Source: Enoplosus armatus (Eukaryota; Chordata; Actinopteri; Centrarchiformes; Enoplosidae). From it: 64,000 nt of DNA. How positions within the stretch are numbered: position 1 is the first letter of the stretch; each line of letters opens with the position of its first letter. The notes under the pieces were generated by a model that was not told the DNA's origin, searched no databases, and was given only the letters and a program-made list of their open reading frames with translations. Positions 23,027 to 34,525 of the stretch are shown piece after piece. The translations under genes were made by a program, and so were the position numbers. The stretch is from contig NC_092202.1 in NCBI RefSeq assembly GCF_043641665.1, positions 16,232,036 to 16,296,035 of the forward strand, given 5' to 3'.

Positions 23027-24600
23027 CAGTTAGGCCCAGAAATATTTGGACAGTGACACAAGTTTTGTTATTTTAGCTGTTTGCGAAAACATATTCAGGA
23101 TACAGATATATAATCAATATGGGCTTAAAGTGCAGACTCTCAGCTGTAATTTGAGAGTATTCACATCCAAATTGGAGGAAGGGTTTAGGAATTACAGCTC
23201 TTTAATATGTAGCCGCCTCTTTTTAAAGGGACCAAAAGTAATTGGACAATTGACTCAGAAGGCTGCATGGGCTCGTCTCTCGTTAACCTGTCATCAATTA
23301 AGCAGTTAAAAGGTCTGGAGTTGATTCCAGGTGTGGCATTTGCATTTGGATGTTGTTGCTGTGAACCCACAACATGCGGTCAAAGGAGCTCTCAATGGAA
23401 GTGAAACAGACCATCCTTAGGCTGAAAAAAAAAGAAGAAATCCATCAGAGAGATGGCAGAAATGTTAGGAGTGGCCAAATCAACAGTTTGGTACATTCTG
23501 AGAAAAAAAAGAGCGCACTGGTGAGCTTGGGAACTCAAAAAGGCCTGGATGTCCACGGAAGACAACGGTGATGGATGATCGCAACATCCACCCACGTGAC
23601 ACTCTCCAGAAAGTAGGTGTATCAGTATCTAAGTCTACCATAAAGAGAAGACTTAATGAGAGTAAATACAGAGGGTTCACCACAAGGTGCAAACCATTAA
23701 TCAACCTCAAAAATAGAAAGGCCAGATTAGACTTTGCCAAAAAACATCTGAAGAAGCCAGCCCAGTTCTGGAACAGCATGCTTTGGACAGATGAGACGAA
23801 GATCAACCTGTACCAGAATGATGGGAAGAAGAAAGTATGGAGAAGAATTGGAACAGCTCGTGATCCAAAGCACACCACATCTTCTGTAAAACATGGTGGA
23901 GGCAGTGTGATGGCATGGGCATGCATGGCTTCCAATGGCACTGGGTCACTAGTGTTTATTGATGATGTGACAGAAAACAGAAGCAGCCGGATGAATTCTG
24001 AAGTGTATAGGGATATACTTTCTGCTCAGATTCAGCCAAATGCAGCAAAGTTGATTGGACGGTGCTTCACAGTACAGATGGACAATGACCCAAAACATAC
24101 TGCGAAAGCAACCCAGGAGTTTTTTAAGGCAAAGAAGTGGAATATTCTGCAATGGCCGAGTCAATCACCAGATCTCAACCCGATCGAGCATGCATTTCAC
24201 TTACTCAAGACAAAACGTAAGGCAGAAAGACCCACAAACAAGCAACAACTGAAGACAGCTGCAGTAAAGGCCTGGCAAAGCATCACAAAGGAAGAAACCC
24301 AACGTTTGGTGATGTCCATGGGTTCCAGACTTCAGGCAGTCATTGCCTGCAAAGGATGCTCAACAAAGTATTAAAAATGGACATTTTACTTTTGAGCCCC
24401 TGAAATGAGGAGACTTTGTATAAAAATGGTTACAATTCCTAAATGTTTCATAGGATATTTTTGTTCAACCCCTTGAATTAAACCTGAAAGTCTGCACTTC
24501 AATTGCATCTTAGTTGTTTCATTTCAAATCCAATGTGGTGGCATGCAGAGCCCAAATCATGAAGATTGTGTCACTGTCCAAATATTTCTGGGCCTAACTG
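23027..24600 (+). mobile_element. Tc1-type DNA transposon, 1574 bp
   Basis: The termini are a perfect 35-bp inverted repeat (23027-23061 and 24566-24600) starting CAGTTAGGCCCAGAAATATT. The element is flanked by the TA dinucleotide expected from Tc1/mariner insertion. It carries one transposase region in plus orientation (23374-24374), broken by two frameshifts. The matching ends suggest it could still be mobilised in trans by a related transposase. It sits in the large upstream sorcs2 intron, opposite to the gene. Confidence 0.95.
23374..24374 (+). pseudogene. Tc1 transposase, inactivated by two A-run frameshifts
   Basis: A Tc1/mariner DDE transposase cuts out and reinserts its element. The start is MRSKELSMEVKQTILRLKK, the N-terminal helix-turn-helix. 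The frame then shifts at the A run about 23424-23432 and again at the A run about 23503-23510; each looks like one extra A compared with the family pattern. From 23568 to the stop the frame is open for 268 codons. It contains a second DNA-binding part (SVSKSTIKRRL), the first catalytic Asp in WTDETK, the second in [11 protein letters not shown], and Glu in SPDLNPIEH, spaced D34E. It ends GCSTKY. Total length, about 332 codons, is slightly below the usual 340. As it stands it cannot make full-length protein. Confidence 0.93.
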
Positions 24601-24624
24601 TACATATATACATATATATACATA

Positions 24625-24949
24625 CTCTATATTGCCAAAAGTATTGGCTCACCTGCCTTGACTCGCATATGAACTTAAGTTACATCCCATTCTTAATCCA
24701 TAGGGTTTAATATGACGTCGGTGCACAGGCCGGTTAAACTGACGGACTTGTTGCACAGGTGGCATCCTATCACAGTCCCAAGCTGGAATTCACTGAGCTC
24801 CTGAGAGCGACCCATTCTTTCACAAATGTTTGTAGAAACAGTCTGCATGCCTTGGTGCATGATTTTATACACCTGTGGCCATGGAAGTGATTGGAACACC
24901 TGATTTCAATTATTTGGATGGGTGAGTGAATACTTTTGGCAATATAGTG
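24625..24949. mobile_element. Tc1/mariner-type MITE, 325 bp
   Basis: The ends are imperfect inverted repeats: left CTCTATATTGCCAAAAGTAT, right (reverse complement) CACTATATTGCCAAAAGTAT. Both are followed by CTCACC a few bases on, and both are flanked by TA. There is no coding capacity, so it is probably an internally deleted derivative. It lies only 24 bp from the end of the Tc1 element, within TA-rich sequence that offers many insertion targets. Confidence 0.85.
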
Positions 24950-24968
24950 TATATATACATATACATAT

Positions 24969-24992
24969 ATACAAACACACACACACACACAC
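24969..24992. repeat. (AC)n microsatellite with AT-rich flanks
   Basis: About ten AC units directly after the MITE, in a TATA-rich context. Confidence 0.9.
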
Positions 24993-25014
24993 ATATATAT
25001 TTTTTAATGTATAT

Positions 25015-25074
25015 ACCAGGGGCCATTTGCCTGCTTTGCCTAATTGGTATTCCAGCCTTTTCAAGGTCAAGAAT
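25015..25074 (+). repeat. Right arm of the inverted repeat bracketing the Tc1 nest
   Basis: Counterpart of 22731-22784 in opposite orientation. See that entry for shared blocks. Confidence 0.75.
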
Positions 25075-28000
25075 AATAATGTCTTTTATTATGCTTTTGT
25101 TTTAATCTCTAATTTCTCCTAATACATTTCTGGCAATTGTTATCATGAAAGCTTCAAACTCTCACTCACATAAGCTTGACACTTGCCCCACATTGAACTC
25201 CGGGGCTGCAACAGAGTCACTTCGTTATTACATCACATAAATAAAAAGAGTTTGAACGCACTGGGACACACAAGCTGGTAAGTAAGCACGCACACGCACA
25301 AATCCTTTTCAGTATTCTCATCATGGCAGCTGTTAGGCAGCGAGCGTAGCATGCCCCACATCTTGCTGGCTGCGCTTCTTGAGAGCTTTGTGTGTGTTTG
25401 TGTGTAACTCCAGCTTGTTCCGAACACACTTCCCTGAGCAACATGGTCAATTAAAGGCCCAGTGTTTGTTTGGCTGCCAGAGAAGGGGCCTGTGAGGATG
25501 AGCAGTGGACTGGGAAAGTCAGAATAGCAGGAGAGAGGAGGCACAGAGGAGTGTATTATTTCTCTTAAAATAATACTTGTTTTGTGAATGTTGACTGAGC
25601 ATGTCTGTATTTGCACCTGGGAGCTGCCCACAGTGCTTGCTGTTGACAGCCGAGCACATCCACTAGAAAGCTCAAGGGTCAGTGCCTTGCTCAAGGGCAC
25701 ACTGAGAGCATCTGCTCCGAGAAGAGTTTCCAGTGGATTTTGGGATTTAAAAAACAGTTCTTCAGTCACAATCCTGCATTCCTGTCCTCTAAACTGCCGC
25801 TGGCCATAACTGAGTAATGATAAGAATTAGGAAATGCCTGCTGTTAGGCAATGGAGCATTTATTTACTTGGCAAAACAGCAGACTCTTTGGCGTTTACTG
25901 TCTGAACCATTGAGAGATTCCTTATTTTAATGCACATCTCACTGTGGCTTCTCTCGTCTTGGCCCCTGTGGGCAGGACCATCAATCAGGTCAGTCTGCCT
26001 CTGCCAATATGTCTCTATTTAAAGGACATCTCTCAGTTTAACCTAGTTGAGCTCTGACAGCTGGACATCCTCAGGATACACACACACACACACACACACA
26101 GGCCGCCCACACACACACACACACACACTGCATCACACAACACTGACAGAAAACGTACAGTGAGACAAGAAACACCTGGAGATATCCTGTTTCATTCATG
26201 CAGCATGAACGCGCGTGTATACTGTGTTGAATCTTTAAATTGTTAAACTTGTGGATATTAAGACGTTATCTAGAGAAGTAAATTATAAATTATAAAAATA
26301 TTAAATTACACCCACTGACCCCTATCAGCCTGAAATAGCCGTGCGCAAGAATGTTTCTGAATTTGCCAAAGATGCAAATATCATTCCCCTGCTTTGTTTC
26401 GAACCCAATGTCAATGCTATGGTCTCTGCACTGCACGGTTTTTAAAAGGGACACTCCACTGTATTTTGTACTTGAAGTTCAGGGCCGTAGCTCACCCAGT
26501 TCAGACAGTCTCGGATGGTTCCTATAGAGGCGACTGAGCTTTGCTGGCCACACACATTTTGCCAAACCCACCCCATTTAGGCTTCATCTTTCCTCTTCTA
26601 AAACCGAAAAAAAAAATAAAAATAAAATAACCGTTTGAAAAGACTTGAAACATAAATCTCACAGCTTTTCGGCGGGAACCATCGGGGAGTGTCTCCACAC
26701 AGTGGATGAGGCAGACCACTGAGAGAGCACGTCTGTACAACACACAACACGATGGCACTTCTATGAGATGACGCCAGTATTTTTAGACTCACTTTGATTA
26801 CATGTGACAACTTCTAAGTCAACAAAGCGATAACAAAAAACAATAATCAACGCAAGGCTGCCTGGCGGTGTTGAGAGGCATTTTGATTTTCATGTCGTAA
26901 AATGTAACCGAACAGTTAACTGATATAAATAAAATCTGACATGTCCAATGAAGACCATGTATCACATTAGTTTATACATATTCTTTAATGGGTCCTCATG
27001 TCTGGGCTCAAAACCCCTCAGAAAAAACCTAACATTTTCTGAGAAATACATTGTCACGAAGCCTAAAACTGGCTGTTGTTGTCATTTAAAGAATTGAAAG
27101 AAGTTTTATTTTAGGTGAAAACCAAAACCTAAGGCGAAATGATGACAGTTTATATAGTGTAATCTGCACCAATGAAAGATGTTTGCGTGCATGTGATGCC
27201 AAACCTTTTAAAGACAAGCAATGCCTGCTTGTGGTGCCCCATCGTAGGTTGTGTCTGCGAGCTTTGAGTAGTTAAACCAAGGACTGATTGTCTAATTTGA
27301 ATAGCTTTGAGAGGGAAAACTAATTGTGCGCGGTACAAATGTTTTCTCTTCTTCTTTTCTAACATCTTGCAGCCCCTCAGATTCACATAGCGACCCCTTC
27401 TTGGGTCCCGACCCCACAGCTTGAAAGCCACTAATATGAAAAACGGTACAGGTCCAAATTAATTACAATACTGGTTTATATTCCACTGACTGAATGGACA
27501 AAGGTTAGCAACTGTTTGACCAGCGAATCCAGGAAAAATGCTGAGGTCCTTTATTGATCTCAGCCACTGAAATCATTCAAAACATGAAAAAGGATCAATG
27601 ATAGCTCGGTTCCTAATACATTGAAGAAATGCACTGGCTCACAGTGTCCTGACGCAGTAACGTTACTTGCCAACAAGTGGCACTGTAAGCATATAGGCAC
27701 GCCTTCAAACCATCCTACTAAAGTTGAAACTGGGCAACTTGCAGGTAGGACTGTGAACTGTTTGGGGAAGCTACAAATAAAGAGGTTTGGGGGAGGGCAG
27801 ACCGACGCCACAGTTTCCCTCCTGTAGCACAACTTATGATCCTTCACAATCAAAAGACTTTGATTATCTCTCCATAACGATTTCCTCTGAGTAATAGCTC
27901 AAGCTTTGGGAAGCACAGCGCTGCTATTCTGTGCGGCAGATAAAAGCAGACTCTAAACTTCCTGTGTCTGCTCTGGAGACTGTAGGGGTGTGACACAATA

Positions 28001-28830
28001 AGGGGACTTATAGAAACTAAACCCGGCTCTTTTTAATCTGCAAAGGACTTAAACACCAGCGTGGCTTTGCAGAGCGCACGCCGAATCCGTGCCACGTTTG
28101 ATAATCTTTGATCACGGTCAATCTGACAGAGGGAGCTGATCACTGAGGACACACACGTCCAGCTGTGTTGACACACATCAGAGGGTATCAGCCTTATAAT
28201 CTATTATAAAACAACACAATCTATTTAGCCGCTTAGAATAGCTTATGGAGAAGTGCTGGCGTGCAGTTGCAGCATGAGCAGCATGAAGGTCTACGGGCCA
28301 GAGGAGGATAAGAATGCTTGTGTCCATTATCTCTGCATCGCATGTCACAACTTTGAGCAGTTGAAGGTTTTTAATGCTCTGAGCTTGCGCGGCTGATTAA
28401 AGCTATTCGGGTCTTGAGAATGGAGAAAGCTTGTATGTGGGAGCAGCGTGTCAAACACACCTGGAAGAGTTTAAAATATGAACATTCGTGTACACACAAA
28501 GATGATATATGTGCATGAGGAAGTTGAACTGATGACGCCTCATAGCACCATACATCCGGTTTTGAAAAGTTCTCAAAGGGTAATGCTGGTTAATTTCAAC
28601 TTCGGTCATTCCTCACAGTAATAATAACATTCATAACATTATGCCTTTGTCAGCTCAGCTGTTATATACAGTACGTTATTATCCCAAAGTATCTGTTATA
28701 GACTTCATCATTAAACATCACAGTTTATAGCCCTGTTTCAACAGTGACCTATCAAACGTACCGACTTCTTGACTCACATTTGAATTTTACTGAAAAAAAG
28801 TTTGAATGATCTGACTAAAGCAGAGTTTCC
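25075..28830. other. Upstream sorcs2 intron, no gene seen
   Basis: No exon or RNA gene was recognised. Two AC microsatellites lie at 26078-26100 and 26108-26128. Sequence at 27190-27435 looks like a worn repeat: on the minus strand it begins with a GGGTCGGGACCCAAGAAGGG-like block common in fish genomes. The remainder is unique-looking. Confidence 0.55.
26078..26128. repeat. Interrupted (AC)n microsatellite
   Basis: Two AC runs (26078-26100 and about 26108-26128) separated by GGCCGCCC. Confidence 0.95.
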
Positions 28831-28836
28831 CAAAGA

Positions 28837-28951
28837 AGTCATTAGTCCGTCATTACCTACATAGCTAGCTGGGGAACTGATAAAAGGTTGGGGGTCTGTT
28901 TTTTACTCAGGTTAGCTAGGTAGTTGTAGTAATGACTAATAACTAATGACT
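28837..28951. repeat. Imperfect inverted repeat of about 35-40 bp arms
   Basis: The left arm 28837-28870 (AGTCATTAGT, then GTCATTAC, then AGCTAGCT) is mirrored by 28911-28951, whose reverse complement reads AGTCATTAGTTATTAGTCAT and continues to CCTAGCTAA. The loop is about 40 bp. It could be a small fold-back MITE. Its outer limits were not fixed. Confidence 0.6.
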
Positions 28952-28959
28952 TTTCATAC

Positions 28960-31900
28960 TGATGATCTACTACAGTAGTGATTACCGCACAAATAACCTA
29001 CATAGTTTTAATTTACTAATCAATAAGTGTGCCGATCTGGTTCCTCATGGCCCATAAATGTTCCACGGTCTGGTATTGGCCCATGGCCTGGGAAATGGGA
29101 ACCTTGTTTACAACCTATCTGGTCGTCTGACTGCCAGTGTTTCTTGACATTTTGGAATGTCATAGCAGGGGTAACTGACAACATAAAAGATTTGTGAGCT
29201 AGACTATTGTGTGTGCTGGGCCATCGTTTCTATCTGTTACATTGGTCAGTACAATGTTGTCATAACTGTCTGAAAAGCTGGACAAAACTGTAAAGTTGTA
29301 ATAAATCGGATTCATCCTCCTCATTGACATCTGGGTCTAGACACAAACACGCATACACACATGCGAGTGGCTCCCAGCACAATTGCTTTCCACTCAATTA
29401 CATATGTAAATTGCTCGGGTTCTGGTTTCCACTGTGAGAGAGGTTTCCGTGTGGCAGCAGCTCACTGAGCCGTGGTCTGCTATAATTAAGACCTGGGTTT
29501 GCAGAGCAGCTTGGGAGCCCAGAGGACGCCACCAGACAGCATAAGAAGTTGTCTGATGATGGGACGTTTAGTTGTCATGCCCTGTCTAGGGCTGGGTATC
29601 GAACCTACTTTTTGGCACCAGCTGGTGTGTCTGTAGGATAGAGTATCAAAATCTATCAAGAAGCAAAACCTGGCATCAAATGTCTTGTAAGTTCTGTAAA
29701 CTTGTTTGCTTAGTCTTTGATCAGATGGTTCCTGATTTAAGTCACTTTAAGTCGCAACAGTGAAAAAACAATGATTGACAGTTGTTTTGATCCAGCAAAC
29801 ATACTTTTCAATTCTGATAGAGGTTTCTCTTTGAGTCTCACCTATGGAAGACCCTTGTTGGATCTTCTTAATCGTTTGTTGTACAAGGATCACTCTCAGG
29901 TAGTCTGGTCTCGCCAAAGACCAAAACTTTGTTTATTCATCAGTAAAATGTAGCTGTTGCAGTCGTTGGGCAGTGTGGGATCCGCTGCAATGGTTTGCAT
30001 AAGGGCCACAGGGCTACAGCAGAATGGATGAAAGAGACTCTTTGTGGGGAATTTGGACAGAGGCCCTTTTTAAAGGCTGGCCTGTTTTGCAGGTTGGCGG
30101 CTAAGGGGCTTCTTTGCTGGTTTTCTGCTATTATTCTACCTTACATTGTACTAGCTCTGGAACAAGCTACTAAGTGACTTTGAGTTGAGATTCTAAGGCC
30201 AGGAATGAACTTTCAAGCTCTAGTTCTGGTAAGACTGAATGTCCTTCAGTCATGATAAATTGTATCGACAAAGAAGAAGAAGGAGAAGAGATATCTACAA
30301 TGGTATTTGGTCTCAGATGTACTTGTACAACTTTCTTGCTTGAAAATATCTTAAATCAAGTCAGACTAAGGCTAGTAACAAACAAAATGTCACTGGATTA
30401 AGTTAATCCCTCAAACAGGTTTATTCACAGTGGAAACAACAGAAATGATTTCCCCTGTCATAATTTTCCACTTGTTCGATAAAGATTTCATGACTGAACT
30501 GCAGCCTGAACAACTTGTACAGAGCTTATGCTGCACCACACCACCACCACCACCTCACGCTCGCACCTCTCTGAAGGCAAGGTGCTAAAATGGAGAACCA
30601 TGGAAGCAAACATCGACGACACGTTGTCCTGCGAGGTGTCGGATACAGGGAGATGAGAGGTCTGAGAGTGTTTTCGCCCACTTGGCTACAGTGCGAGTGC
30701 ATTAGCTGGAGGCGTCCTCTTGCATTATACATATTAGCTGCTGCACTTGTACTACAGTGGAGGTGACTGGCAAACGCACCATGCTCCGGCAAATCCCACA
30801 TCTTGGCTCGAGTTCAGAGGGAAACAGTGGTACACACGTGGGCGCATCCGTACTGTAAAGGGGGTCAACTTTTACACAAGACCACAAGCCACAAGTCAAG
30901 TCCATCGTCTCTTCTTTCTCACAGCAGTAGGCTGTGTTCCCAGCCCATGGAGAATGTCAGGTATTCTACTGTGTGGTGCCACTGGGGAGCGTATGGGGTT
31001 CTATGCCCTATTACATGTGGCGCAGTGGCTGGGCATGGAACCCTTATTGTTTCATCTCGTGAAGTGGGTGTGTGTTTGTGGTACCGGACAGACCCTGAGA
31101 GGCTAGCCCTTAGACTGTATATCAAGATGGACGTCTCCGCTTTCCTCCCACTGTACAAAAATGAAGACAAAATATCCCGGACACGGGCACTGCCATCTTG
31201 CCCTGGTGAAGTCATTTGGAGCCAGAATCTGCGCAGTGGTGATCGGGGGGTGGAGCCGTGGTGCGAGGTCCCGCCCATACACTCGCCAAACCCAATCGCG
31301 AGCACACCACAGTCAATCATGACGTTTCACCCCCGTTTTTACAGCATCAGATAACTAATCAAAACCAAACTTATCAAAAAAATTAACACTTGAACAAACA
31401 TCAGCGTCATATCAACTACCGGGTCCTTAAACAGCTGAAGGAAAAGCTGTTTATACACAAGGTGGGCGTGGACTAAGGTTTTTTCAGTGCTATACTATTC
31501 TATACAGCCAATGTGCTTATGATTAAACTGTTTATTAGACCACAAAATTCGTGTTTCATGCCAATGAAGCATATTTGGTCAATTAAAATGAATTAAAGCG
31601 AAAGAAAGAGACAGAGAGTGTGTGGACCGACCGGATAGATACAAGAAAGAATGGTGTGTGTTTTTATGTGTGTGTGTGGTACGTCACTGCCTGTCCCAGA
31701 TTCAGCCCTGTTATCTGGTAGCTACTCCCTCCTTCTGAAGCCTCCCAAAGCGCAGAGATTGTGACTGACAAGGACTTGGATAGACTCTCTCCTCTCTCTT
31801 TGTGTCTTTCTTCCTTCATCCACTGCTCTCCACCAACTTCTCGAGCCAGCTGCCAAGTAAATTTCAAATACATTTTTAAAAATGTATCTAAAAATCAGAT

Positions 31901-32450
31901 GCAAATTAGATGTGTTCTGGTTAACATCAAATACAGGTTTCCAGAACATCAGACAAATAAAGGCATTACATATTCTGCCCTACAAAGACAATGGGTACAG
32001 AAACAATGATCTTTTTGGCAGATTATTTACCCCAAAATATAATTGTCTTAGGCTTTCACATGACACCTAGAAAATACAGATGCTGCACTCCGCCTTTGGA
32101 CAGTTCTGTGGAGATTTTTCTAGAAACCAAATGTGCTCTTTCCGCTTTCTTGTGTGTTTAAATTGACCAACTACTCTAAACAAATCTATGTTTGAGTGTG
32201 AAAGAGCATTCTTGATGTTGGAAAATGCACCAAGAAATCTCAGAATGCCCCTAAAAACCGTGATCGAGAAGCAAAAATTGCCCCCAAGATTTATCCTAAT
32301 CCTACGCTACGCCATCATTGTATTTTCATTCAATTCATGTAATTTCCGTCTAACACACACACACACAAACAGCGCTGTTGTTCACACTACACTGCTGTTA
32401 CGATACCTGGCTGGCAGAGGCCAGCCGATCCGGCAGCTGCAGTGAAGTTG
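28960..32450. other. Upstream sorcs2 intron, no gene seen
   Basis: No exon was found. 29585-29660 (GGGCTGGGTATCGAACC) resembles the start of a common teleost repeat. 31105-31600 is probably also an interspersed repeat (blocks such as GACTGTATATCAAGATGGAC and GCTAATGAAGC-like CCAATGAAGCATATTTGGTC looked familiar from fish introns), but I cannot name it. The open frames at 30747-31354 overlap this repeat on both strands and look non-coding. Confidence 0.45.
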
Positions 32451-32706
32451 GCTCCTGCAATGGACCGGTACCTCATTAAAAAAGCTCCAACTTTTACAGA
32501 AGAAAGCAACCCAAAACCTGGGCGTCATCAACGCAACCCCCAGAAAATAAGATGGCAAAGAAAGTTGCCACTTCTGCAACTGAAAAATGGAAAATAATAG
32601 GCTTGGTGACGAAGAGGTAAATAAGACGACTCTCCGCTTCTGCTAAAAGCTAATCACAACTTTATTAAAGAAGGCGAACTAAACATATATATACATATGT
32701 GCATAT

Positions 32707-32775
32707 ATAATAAACAGTATATTAATCAAATTCAGGTTATATATACCTGAATTTGATTAATATACTGTTTATTAT
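32707..32775. repeat. Perfect inverted repeat: 31-bp arms, 7-nt loop
   Basis: 32707-32737 and 32745-32775 are exact reverse complements, separated by TATATAT. The arms are AT-rich and begin ATAATAAACAGTATATTAAT. Transcribed, they would form a long mismatch-free hairpin. Perfect arms suggest recent formation or gene conversion. No terminal target duplication is evident. Confidence 0.97.
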
Positions 32776-32910
32776 CCCGCTGGAGCAGAGTGTTTCTGGG
32801 GGCCGTGCCTCACTGATTACTGTACACAACTTTATAACTTTATTCACTGATTTTGGTAAAACTTAATCGTGTTTTATGGAGAAAATATTTTCAGTTTTCC
32901 CTCTTATGAC

Positions 32911-33070
32911 CTCGGGCTGCTCTGCCTCACCTCTCTGTGAAGTTTCCTGATGGACAGATTAACAGTTTAACTTGTTGCTAAAGTAACCACTAACTGTGGC
33001 TGCCGTTAGCCAATTAGCTCAGTTAGTCGTGCAGCTAAATCACTGAGAGTTGAGGCAGAGCAGCCGGAGG
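32911..33070. repeat. Fold-back repeat, copy 1
   Basis: The left arm (GGGCTGCTCTGCCTCACCTC, 32914-32933) is inverted at the right end (TGAGGCAGAGCAGCCGGAGG, about 33051-33070). The same motif, with the adjoining TTCCTGATGGA block, occurs in both orientations at 40104-40200. This defines a small repeat family with inverted ends. Confidence 0.75.
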
Positions 33071-33216
33071 GCATCAGGGGTACGTCATCGACGTTATGCG
33101 GTATCGAGTACGTTATGCCATTGAGGGCTACTGTGACTAAACGCATTGAAAAACACTTTGAGGAGAAGACGGATGAGCTAAAAGTCCAGCTAGCCGGGGC
33201 AGACAAGCTAAGTTAG

Positions 33217-34471
33217 CGCTGAACCAAGCTATATGCAATCACCTTTGTTGTTGGCCTGCGTCTACGATTGACTCGCTGTGTGTGTCGAGCCGTGATATTT
33301 TACGCGCAAGAGTCCTGGGCTTATGGGAAGTGGTGTGTGTTAAAGGCCACTGAAAAACACAAACAAACAATATATATTTATATATAGATAAAATAGATTT
33401 TATCTAAACATATAAAGTGAAGCACATGACATACAGTTTAGCATGGCTCTGTTCCAAGCCCGGATTTTGAGTTATTAGCATTATTACAAATGTCAATGGG
33501 ATTTTGAATGACATTTCCTTATTTCTGGAGCAGAACCCGGAAGTTCTGGTTTCACTTTGGCTCTCAATGGCAGAGAGTGCAGTGATATTGACAGAGTTAT
33601 TGGTTATATTGCATTGCATTGTGCTGAATCTAAAATGCACAGTACATTCTCATATTATTATTGTATATGTAATGGGGGAATTAGTGATTAGTGATTTCAT
33701 CATACGGGTATGACTTCCAAAATGGGCGTTGAGTTGCCTGCAAAGTTAAGTCTAAGTAGGAAACTTACTTTCAATTAACTTTGGGATTTCTCAAAACATG
33801 GCAATCACCCAAAGGTTGTTCTCATTAATGTCTGAAAACTTATCTCTATAACATTAGTAAATGATTTATTAATAATAAATAAAGCCATTGATGGCAACGT
33901 ATAAACCCTGCAAATGGTGCCTTATTTGAAAGTAGTACCATAATAGGTAACATGTCTTTTCCATTGTGACACAAGAACCTTTTGTTCCCCCTGGATCTAT
34001 TTCTCCACCTGCTTGATGTTCTCTTTGCGTCAGCTGTCTCCTGCCTTTCTCCGTTGCTCTCCCTCTCGCTGACGGATTTCTCTATCTTCATCGCTTCTCC
34101 GACATCTCCTCCTCCTCCCTCCCAGTCTCTCTCGCTCTCTGCATCCCTCTCTAGCTGTCGATGATAGGCGGCGGGTCCAAATTCTCCATTAGTGGATGGA
34201 GACAATGATCAAACCTTGGGAAAGCCCTCTCTCTCTCTCTCTCTCCTTTTTTAATTACATTCCTCTGTCAAATAAAGAAGAGGGGAGGAGAGTGAGAGGG
34301 AGGAGAGGAAGAGAGGAACCTCTAAGCAATTATTGTAGACTTAATTACATAAAGTAAAAAAAAAAAAAAACGTACCTCCTTGCCTGAAGCTGTGTGTATG
34401 TGTGACAGAGAAAGAGCCTCACTATAGGTTCGCGCCTGTATTACTGATGGCTGCCATTCAAGTGTCAAGCG

Positions 34472-34525
<54 letters not shown>

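Larger units (their letters stand above)
32460..33216 (+). pseudogene. Possible hAT-type transposase remnant
   Basis: Two fragments in the same orientation hint at a decayed hAT element. At 32460-32597 a 45-codon frame begins MDRYLIKKAPTFTEE, like the start of some fish hAT/ZBED-type proteins. At 33109-33216 a frame reads RATVTKRIEKHFEEKTDELK and then VQLAGADK before a stop. That resembles the segment of hAT transposases just before the conserved TTAD block, which is missing here. Between them lie a perfect hairpin (32707-32775) and a fold-back repeat (32911-33070). The identification comes from motif memory over short segments and may be wrong. No terminal repeats or target duplication were found. 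Confidence 0.4.

Noticed and set aside
25233..25769. 178-codon open frame, minus strand
   Set aside because: No signal, domain or repeat pattern; low-complexity Ser/Thr content and no splice-site context suggest chance.
29020..29130. hAT-terminus-like sequence (GGCCCATGGCCTGGGAAATG)
   Set aside because: No matching opposite end or target duplication could be located.
30747..31354. Overlapping open frames of 119, 183 and 133 codons on both strands
   Set aside because: They overlap on opposite strands, lack any family motif, and lie over a probable interspersed repeat.
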